Below, piece by piece: positions 56,447-64,000 of a DNA stretch of 64,000 nt. A program made the translations under genes and the position numbers. Position 1 is the first letter of the stretch, and each line of letters begins with the position of its first letter. The notes below the pieces were generated by a model that was not told the origin of the DNA, searched no databases, and saw only the letters and a program-made list of their open reading frames with translations. The DNA comes from Haliclona indistincta (lineage: Eukaryota > Porifera > Demospongiae > Haplosclerida > Chalinidae), in contig OZ024784.1 in the NCBI GenBank assembly GCA_964017065.1, positions 19,028,905-19,092,904 of the forward strand, read 5' to 3'.

Positions 56447-56563
56447 CTCCTGACGCTAAAGCTACACCGAGCGAACGAGCTATAGCACCTGGTACAAACG
56501 CGCCATAGCCTGAAGCGCCGTTGCTAAGCACCGCATACAACCACGCCCAATGAATATTGCAAG
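56447..56563. promoter_or_regulatory. 117-bp bidirectional promoter, QRICH2 / CIAO2A
   Basis: Gap between divergent ATGs. It contains CCCAAT (56547-56552) and GTTGCTAAGCACC (56520-56532), a partial match to the RFX X-box that often drives ciliary genes and so would suit QRICH2. Motif evidence only. Confidence 0.4.
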
Positions 56564-57288
56564 ATGGCGACACCAGCAAATAAGATGGGAGAGAGTGAAC
56601 GAGCCGTAGCAATGGATATATACGGTGACCATCACGCCCTGGATATTGTAATCCTCAGTATAATCATTTTACAGATATGATAAAGTGTATTAAGGTAGGA
56701 AGGATAGCTGATCAACGCCATAATTATTGCTTATAATTATTGGATCGATGCATGGCAGGATCCTGAGAGGCCAGAGACACTGGAAGAACTCGAGGTAGTC
56801 ACAGAAGATAGTGTGATAGTGAGAGAGCTGCTCAATAGAGAGGAACCAGAGCTGCACATCACGATCACCTTTACACCAACTGTACCGCACTGCTCACTAG
56901 CTACACTGATAGGTGTGTGTGTGTGTGTGTGTGTGTTACTGATTGTGTGCTGTAGGACTGTGTCTCAGAGTCAAACTGGAGCGTAATATACAGCATCATT
57001 TTAAGGTTACCTTGTCATATTCTGTATCGACCTCTATTGGTCATACTATAATAGTTAGATATTGAGGTGCTCGAAGGAACACATTCTATTGAAGCTGATG
57101 GTAATATGACCACTGACCCTCTGTCCCCTAATCTCCCTCCTCTGTCCCCTAATCTCCCTCCTCTGTCCCCTAATCTCTCTCCTCATAATACAGTTAACAA
57201 ACAAATCAATGATAAAGAGAGAGTATCAGCAGCAATGGAGAATGCTGACCTAGTATCCCTAGTTGAAGAGTGTCTCAAGGATAACTAG
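56564..57288 (+). CDS. CIAO2A: CIAO2A (FAM96A/MIP18 family), cytosolic Fe-S assembly factor
   Basis: DUF59/MIP18 protein of the cytosolic Fe-S targeting complex; the A paralogue acts on IRP1 in mammals. Exon 1 (56564-56619, [20 protein letters not shown]) splices to a 20-bp microexon (56675-56694, gives DMIKCIK). Next is [14 protein letters not shown] and [15 protein letters not shown], with the conserved HCS motif. Then [16 protein letters not shown] and the last exon [32 protein letters not shown], stop at 57288. The residues around LEELEVV and GLCLRVKL favour CIAO2A over CIAO2B. An unusual insertion of three LSPNLPP-type repeats (57117-57185) interrupts the C-terminal part. The stop overlaps the antisense COA8 stop. 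Confidence 0.92.
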
Positions 57289-58265
57289 TATAATATTAAA
57301 TTCTTCAATCTCGTCAATAATAATGTGTATGTTAGTTTCCAGTTCAGCCACACCCATTTCCTATTAATAACAGCAGTAATAATTGAAGGGTTCAGGTCAA
57401 AAACAGCACTAAAACGTTTTGAGCAATCTACAGGATTACCAGACTGCATCAATGCTTGAAGAACCCCTACTACAATTAATAGTGTGTCACACACACACAC
57501 ACATAGAACTGCAATGATTCAGTGACAATCTACTACGTTTTCTCACAATATTATGGAAATGTTTAAATTGCCGTTTTTCACTGGAGCCCTTCAATATTGT
57601 TACAAAGTTTGTGCAATATGACATTATTTACTGTGCTCTGAAATACATTATACTACTAGTATTGAAACTTGTTTTATTAATGCTTTTATTGCAAGAGCAT
57701 TAGTGAGACGTTAGTCTCACGCTAAATGCATGAGACTAACAGCTGTGTGGAGCTTGTTGCTATGGTTACCTGAGATATTGTTTGTGAATTCGTTTCTTAT
57801 CATTGAGGTGTTGCCTGTAGAACACAGCTAGCTGGCTGGTAGTCACCTTGCCATTATTAGTCAGTGACGCAATAAATGCACTCTTTCTCTATTATTGTAC
57901 AATATCAGCATTATAGCAGCCACTGTCCATTACATACCAGTTTGAACTCATTGTTGTGCTGTGCCCAGAATGTGTGGTTGAATGATTCTACCTCCTCGTA
58001 CAGAGCAACCAGTTTCCTCTCCTGTACAAAAGGGGCGGAGCATGCATATTATTACAACATGTAGACTACCCATCATGTACCATAATATTATGTGGTCGGC
58101 GCTTACCTGATTATTACGAGGTTCTGGCCATTTAATGGCTACCAGGTTGGACAGAGGGTCAGGAGAGCTCACGAGCACTGATCGCCTGCTGTTTCCACTA
58201 CTAGTAGAGTAGCTACAAAACAAGCGAGCAAGCACAGAGTGGCCTAGCCTAGTCCCTCTCATCAT
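57285..58265 (-). CDS. COA8: COA8 (APOPT1), cytochrome c oxidase assembly factor
   Basis: Mitochondrial matrix protein that supports complex IV assembly. Proposed exons on minus: 58265 to about 58107 (MMRGTRLGHSVLARLFCSYS, a presequence; then SSPDPLSNLVAIKWPEPRNN), about 58022-57939 (ERKLVALYEEVESFNHTFWA), about 57884-57776 (ASLTNNGKVTTSQLAVFYRQ, HLNDKKRIHKQYL) and about 57360-57285 (KWVWLNWKLTYTLLLTRLKN). The SNL...IKWPEP, FW..HN..F and FY..HL patterns match the family; length about 140-150 residues (human 206). The splice phases fit. The frame is open upstream to 58397, so a longer N-terminus is possible. The final TAG (minus, 57287-57285) lies within CTAG shared with the CIAO2A stop. Confidence 0.82.
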
Positions 58266-58844
58266 GGCACATACGCCACGCCCAGTAGACTTGGTAGTAC
58301 AGGCACTGCATGTGACGCCCTTGTATATAGTCCATTCCCTGTATTCATGTTTGCATGACGATGGATCTGTGATTTGTGCTGTTCTAGGTTGCTCCATAAT
58401 TCACGTGTGTAGAATGGTTGCTGGGATGTTGTACATCTATTCTTGCAGAGGATGTTTTGCCACTCATTTATTAGACTATCTTGACAGCTGTTTCAAGCTG
58501 CTGATTTGCTTTTTGGATTATTGTAAAATATCAAATGAATTTCCGCACCAGCCTTTGTTTACAAGTGTTCTCGATCTACAATCCCTGTCTGTTTTTAAGC
58601 ATGGTATCCTCAACTATTGGAAGACAGCGTACTGAAGCCAATCAAGTGCTCGTTGCAGAGCACTAGTTCTAGGGACGAGACTAGCAGAGCACCTACCTCG
58701 TGACGTGGTGAAATAGTTTATCAATATTATGATATCCAGGTTAAGTGCTAGCTGGGTCAATACCGGAATCATTCCGAATTACCCGGTATTCCGAATTGCC
58801 CCGCGACCAATCAGCAGATCGATCAGAGATCTAGATCGAGAGAG
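58266..58844. other. Gap between COA8 and AP5M1
   Basis: 579 bp between divergent genes, long for this window. A 123-codon plus ORF (58264-58635) has no recognisable similarity and overlaps the open N-terminal frame of COA8. Probably promoter sequence; no named motif stands out. Confidence 0.4.
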
Positions 58845-61530
58845 ATGAGTGTTCGTGCTGTATGGGTGATCCAGGATCTAGATGGCAATGGAGATCTGCT
58901 CTACTCAAAGTGAGTATGTTACTATACTAATATGCTGTATTATGTGTTGTAGGCGGTTCCCTACAGTAGAACGACGAGCTGGACTGTGCTGTGGCCAGCT
59001 GTACCATGCACTGCCTTCTGATCGTGAGCTGTGTAGGGAAGTGATGGCGTCATGTCAGTTATCATTACCTGAGGTATGGCTGCCACACTAGCTGCTGTTT
59101 ATATGAATGACCATTAGGTGCACACTGGACAGCAGGTCAGCTCATCACCCACTAGCTGGCCAATATATGAGTTATTCAAGGGAAAGCTGTGGCCAGTTGT
59201 GTGCCTGAGACAGGTATGAACTACTAGTGTGTGTGTGTGTGTGTGTGTTAGTCTCCTCTTCAGTATCAGATGATGTTTGTAGCTGTAGTGTTGTTCGACA
59301 CCAGCTATCGTCCATCCCTACCCAATATGTGAGCTAGCTGTGGTCATTATCATCATTGAGGCTGTCATTGTGTTGTTCCATCATAGTCCTGGTATACCAG
59401 CTGCCATTGCTCTGTTGTCTGGCATGGCTGAAGTGCTTGGCTCCACTCCTCCTACTGACAAGGTATCGTGCATCCTAGCAGCCGGGTGCACTAGGCTAGC
59501 CACACCCCCTATAGACAGCTGCAGGGATGGAGCTACATCATTATGTGTCTCTGTCATCACCATTTGGATCGCTAGTGGACAGTAACCCTTCCAACACTAG
59601 ATTACAACTGCAGTACTGGAAGGCAGCTAGTATGCCCAAGGAGAAGGTCAGCATGTCAGCGCAACATGCATCACTAACAGTGTGTGCTAGATACCAGCAT
59701 GGAGACCAGCTGTGTATAAAGGCTCTTCACGACTACAGTTACATATTAGAGAAGAAATATCTGGAGTACAGGTGCAGTACCACTACCCAGCCGCCATAAT
59801 CTATAATGTTGTTATAGTATGATCGTGATGATATTAATGATGTGTGGAGAGTATATGGATCACTGACTGCTAGAGTAAGCTGCAATATCATGTGACAGTC
59901 ATGTGACTAGGTTGCTCCTAGGCTGAAATGGATGGTCATCCTGATGTACTCATTTCACTCAATACTCCTGCTGGCCACGCCCACCTCAACCATCTCACTG
60001 TTCATCCCTCAGTACAATCTGCAGATAATGTACCATATTCCAGTGATGGGATGGCTCAGATTAGGAAGCTAAGGTTCTCCGGACTAATGGACACCTTTAC
60101 ACTATGTAGCTATCAAGCTACAGTACCAGCAATACCAATCAGAGGCTTCTATCAGATGAAGGTTGCATGCATGTGTACAATGTAGAAATTATTCTGTTAA
60201 CCCTTTAAGCCCTAATGACGCCATTTGGCGTCATACATACTTCAGACAGCATAACTTTATGAAAGAAAAAGTGCTAAAATATCCCAAAATTAAGCCAAAT
60301 TGAAGAATACAAATAACCGCCAAAAATTGACCAGTTTTCAGCGCGCCCCCTGCGCTAAACGTATTCACTTCGGCATTTCTATGGCTTCAGTGCAAATTTC
60401 ACAATGTTTCAGGGAAAACAAAATGGCTGCCAAGGAAATTTTGGCATTTTATGGCTTCGGGTGCTCGGAAAACACATTTTTGCGCATTCTCTATGATCTG
60501 GGCTACATTTTACACTGACCAAAACCACTGCTATTTACATGTACTTTTCAGTAGCCAGCCCCAAAGTACTAACTTTGAGCAAAATTTGACGAGGTCGCTG
60601 CACTTTATTGGCTTCACTTTCGAAGTGGGAGGCCTAGGGGCATATCGACCGACTTGAGTGTGAGCAATTGCGGCTACTCACTGGCGTAAATGGAGGCAAA
60701 TTTGAGACCAGTAGCACAAAAGACACACGAGATATTCACGGTAGAAGTGGTCAGCATTTACGAGGTTAAAATTTCAGCAAGATAATTTAGTAATTAAAGG
60801 GTTAAACATTTTGTACGATGGTGCGTTTAAAATTGTCACCTACAATGTGCTACTGGTGTGTGTTGGTTTAGGGTGACAAGGTCGTTGAACTACTTGTACA
60901 GCTAAAGCTATTGGAGAATGTTCGTAACTCATTTGATCATTTTGAAGTTCATCTGCCATTCTATAACAGGTAAGCCAGCACATTGAGGGGTGTGTCAGGG
61001 GTGTGTCTTTGTTATAGAGGTCCCATTGACCATGTGGAGAATATCGTCCCATCATCAGCTAGTGTTGCTATAGTAACAAGCAGGAAGAAGCTGATATGGT
61101 CTGTTCCTCAGCGGCTGCCAGCGAAGACCCTTGAAGTGTCACTCAGAGCGACGGTCGTGTTCCTGGAGTACCCTCAAGACAGCGAGCAAGAGGACCATGA
61201 TGAAGGAGATGAGGAAGAGGAGCTGTTGAAGAGATTCTGTGTAGATCAGAATGCATATTGTGAGGTATGTAGCACTACTAGTGCAGTATGTTTAGTAATG
61301 TATAGGTGCACTTTAGTATCTCTGACTACACATTGAGTGGATGCAGTATAGATCAGCAATCCATCACTACATTCCCTCCCGTCAAACACAAGACTGTTGT
61401 ATGTGAGTGATCCAAGTAGTATCATACTGCATTGATTGTGTTGTACACAGCTCGTGAGCTTGTTGCATCTAGTTACCGTATATGGAACTCGCACGGTGAT
61501 GTCCTGTGCTTCCCAACAACCGAGGGTTGA
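58845..61530 (+). CDS. AP5M1: AP5M1 (MuD), AP-5 adaptor mu subunit
   Basis: The medium subunit of adaptor complex AP-5, acting in late endosome/lysosome retrieval. The ATG at 58845 gives MSVRAVWVIQDLDGNG, then RFPTVERRAG, TSWPIYELFKGKLWPVVCL, YQMMFVAVVLFDTSYRPS and AIALLSGMAEVLG. The mu-homology domain begins around 59590-59940 and includes FTLCSYQATVPAIPIRGFYQ, MK then LLENVRNSFDHFEVHLPFYN, RGPIDHVENIV, KKLIWSVPQRLP, ISDYTLSGCSIDQQSITTF and SSYRIWNSHGD. The stop is at 61528-61530. The IRGFYQMK and LPFYNRGPI blocks match vertebrate AP5M1. One intron holds a 600-bp TTAA-flanked element (60201-60801). Confidence 0.9.
60201..60801. mobile_element. Non-autonomous piggyBac-type element in AP5M1 intron
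   Basis: TTAA (60197-60200) precedes CCCTTTAAGCCC; the right end TTAAAGGG is followed by TTAA (60802-60805). CCCTTTAA and TTAAAGGG form terminal inverted repeats with the TTAA duplication typical of piggyBac. The interior has no transposase. It lies between the exons ending FYQMK and starting GDKVVELLVQL. Confidence 0.75.
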
Positions 61531-61572
61531 CCACGCCCATCACAATGAATGTTGGCTCATTATTATACTGTA

Positions 61573-64000
61573 TTATAAAGGTGCTACTCTGTTATCTGAT
61601 GTTGAACATAGTCCACACATCAGCCATCGTATCCCTTGTCTTCTCCTCTGGTTGGCCTGCCCAGGCTCCTCATGGTCGTCAGCATGTGAGTGACCATCAG
61701 CTGGTAGTCTCTCTCCTTCAAACAGCTGCTGAGCTGATAACTGTTGCTGTGGTCTCTTCATTAGCTTGTGGCCATGTTGATCTAGTTCAGGGGGTGTGGC
61801 TGGCTGTGGTGTGAACTATACGCAGCAGCTATTAGTTAGTGCTACAGGTCTAGCTGCATTACCTGTGATGCTATGGACCACACTGATGGCTGTCTACGGA
61901 TACCATACTCCTCTAGTATCCGAACACACTGAGTGTGATCTCGCTGACGAGAATGATCTACAGCCATCATGTCATTTTCATCAGTAGCTGTTCTGTCAGC
62001 TCCTCTTCTACACGGCACATACTAGCTGCACTGAGTTAATTGTCTGACATACCTTAGTAACAGCTGCAGTATACCAGGTTGATTAGCTGCAGCCGCCCAA
62101 TGTAGTGCTGTCGCTGCTCTATGATCCACACAGTTAATGTTGCACCTTTCAGTGGAGATAATAATGATAACATTATTATACTTTGGTAGTAATGATTACT
62201 TTTTAAATGAAAGCAGAGTTCGTACACAATCAGCTGAGCTTTCTGCACAGGCAAAATGAAGTGCTGTTCGTCCCTTACTGTCTCTATGATTAACAACATT
62301 CTCACGGCAGTCAAGAATAGCCTATATAGGAAGCTCATTATAGAGGACATGTTATAATGTCTACAGTATACCTTAATGCATGCTGGAGAATAGTTGAGTA
62401 CTGCATATACCAGAGGAGAGCGTCCCTTAGAGTCCTGGACACTAGCATCAACTGATGGTATCCTCAAAATGTACCTAATGTGATCAACCTGTTCACACAT
62501 TACTGCCCAGTGAAGAGGGCTCAGTCCTTCATTATCCTGCAGTGATATCAAATAGTGTCTACAGCACTGCAGTGAGGCATATACCGGTCTATTCTCTACT
62601 CCCATTCTCAAGTGTCTGCACAGTAGTTTGAGACACTGTATGAGTGGTGTCTTCATGGCCCAGTGCAGTGCAGTCCTGCCTGCATTGTCTGATAGTTGTA
62701 TATCACAGCCATATCTGATATAACACAGTAGCTAGCTGGATCAGTTAATGGATCATGTCACCTGAACAGTATTCTCATGATGTCTGGTCGTGCCAGGAAG
62801 GCAGCCCATATGAGCGGTGTGTTTTCAGTATGATCACTCATATTCACATCAGCATGCTGGTTTATTAACTCCTACACAGCCGTGGCAGCTCAGGTAGACA
62901 GGTATAGTGAATCATACCTCACACATTCTAGGTTGGTTCCCTAGTACAGCGTACATGAGTGGTGTCCGGCCTCCATTATCCTTGCGGTCTACTCCAAACT
63001 GATCTATCTATACAGTACAAGTTAAGATCTAAAACTCGGCACTTGTCAATAATAATAGTTGTTTATAGTGTGACTAACCAATGTTCTCAAGTGAGCAACC
63101 TTCACTCCCTCCATGGCTGCTAAATGTATCTCTTCTTTACTGAGGTACTGGCTAGTATCATCAATATATTGTGGTGGTGACACCTCAGTGTAGCTAGGGA
63201 GTGGATCAGCACCTGCTGCATTAAGCACAGGAAGAGGAGAAAGACTTGATGTGACGCTAGCTTGCTGAGCTCGAGGTTGCAGAGGAGGAAGGTGCCCTAC
63301 AGGTTGCCCTATGATATTAGTATAACACTATAACGAGAGATCTGCTCACTTGCAGTCAGTACTGATGTGTACGGGTGTATCTGCTGATCTAATGATTGAG
63401 TGGATCAAGATCATACTAACATTATTATTATACTAACCTGGGTTAAAGTAGTCATCTGCTTCACTGCTGCTCACCGTACTACTGCTATTATCAGATGCTG
63501 ATAGTTTCGCTGCTGCTGCTTTTTGCTGTCTTCTTGTACGTTGAGTCTTCTTTTTTGGTGTTGAGGTAGGAAATGGTCTGTTAACATGTGAGCTACTGCT
63601 GGATATGATTGATTGCTTGCTTATGTCAGCAAGTGGATGCAAGTCATCTTCATGATGGTGCCTTTCTCTCCATCTGTCAATTGCTGGAGGTGAGCTGCCA
63701 ACTGGACTGGCTAGCTTGATATGAGGAATGTCCTTCAATGGTGGAAGATGCTCTTTGTTGCTATCTTCATCAGCAGAGCTTGAATCTATAATACATGTAG
63801 AAACAGTATTGACACAACATCATGATGTGTCCAATCTTACCATCACTTGATGATGTATCAATGGCTCTGTGTTTTGGAGCTGTAGACTGTACTAGTGTAC
63901 TGGGTCTCGGCTTGTGTACTGATGCTGGCGGCATGGCTGAAAGTGATGATGGCTTTACAAATGTGACTCTAGCTTGCTGGTTTATAGGTGGTAGACTTGT
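61573..64000 (-). CDS. Ankyrin-repeat protein, 5' end beyond the window
   Basis: Partial gene entering from the right edge. The N-terminal part is low-complexity (PPASVHKPRPS, a basic TPKKKTQRTRRQQK and acidic/serine-rich SSSTVSSSEADDYF). Ankyrin repeats follow from about 63200 leftward: IHLAAMEGVKVAHLRTL, NGGRTPLMYAVLGNQ, NTPLIWAAFLARPDIMRILF, AGRTALHWAMKTPLIQCL, NEGLSPLHWAVMCEQVDHIR, KGRSPLVYAVLNYSPACI, KGRTALHFACAESSAD, ATALHWAAAANQPGILQLL and a last repeat (DMMAVDHSRQRDHTQCV). The Gln-rich tail (MKRPQQQLSAQQLF) ends at the stop at 61573. It resembles inversin/ANKRD-type proteins but I cannot name an orthologue. Only 42 bp separate it from the convergent AP5M1 stop. Confidence 0.85.

Noticed and set aside
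58264..58635. 123-codon plus ORF as a gene
   Set aside because: No recognised domain, no splice context, and it overlaps the antisense 5' region of COA8.
61506..61987. Plus-strand hydrophobic ORFs after AP5M1 as a membrane protein
   Set aside because: They lie opposite the last exons of the minus-strand ankyrin gene, whose frame and splice phases are consistent there.

Overview
The window looks like a piece of an early-branching animal genome, most likely a marine demosponge. This is an inference. The evidence is metazoan and ciliary genes (DRC7, HYLS1, QRICH2, PLEKHH, FRMD8, AP5M1, COA8, IL-17-like ligands), very short GT-AG introns (often 40-150 bp), tiny intergenic gaps, tail-to-tail genes whose stop codons overlap, and minisatellites in many introns. 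Gene coordinates below are CDS spans including introns. Exons were joined by hand from GT/AG sites, reading frame and similarity to families known from memory.

Layout, left to right: DRC7 (+, 100-4111); PLEKHH (+, 4320-10240); HYLS1 (+, 10422-11414), whose stop overlaps that of TKFC (-, 11409-14648); ERG28 (+, 14684-16142); a truncated second TKFC copy (-, about 16758-17745); FRMD8 (-, 17960-20235); then a 25 kb nest of DNA transposons (20282-45210); COG2 (+, 45272-51946), with two IL-17-like secreted-protein genes antisense in one intron; ZNRD2 (-); QRICH2-like (-); CIAO2A (+), whose stop overlaps that of COA8 (-); AP5M1 (+); and an ankyrin-repeat gene (-) that runs off the right edge.

The most striking region is the transposon nest. 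The outer element is about 17.1 kb without its insertion. Its terminal inverted repeats contain 1.4 kb and 3.1 kb of a 17-bp minisatellite. Between them lie (i) a spliced gene for a P-loop NTPase and (ii) a spliced Mutator-type DDE transposase reading on into a SWIM finger, a DNMT1/MLL-type CXXC finger and an OTU cysteine-protease domain. It sits in what was a shared promoter of about 100 bp between FRMD8 and COG2. P-element-like sequences are inserted in its left tip. They are flanked by four copies of the 8-bp repeat GTGCAGTC and encode a P/THAP9-type transposase, with a 600-residue minisatellite-encoded region and no visible THAP finger, plus an unknown 360-residue protein.

The host genes mostly have ordinary housekeeping roles: ciliary assembly and beating (DRC7, HYLS1, QRICH2), Golgi and late-endosome traffic (COG2, AP5M1), sterol and triose metabolism (ERG28, TKFC), Fe-S assembly (CIAO2A) and cytochrome oxidase assembly (COA8). 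The other notable find is the IL-17-like pair, which would be candidate immune cytokines.
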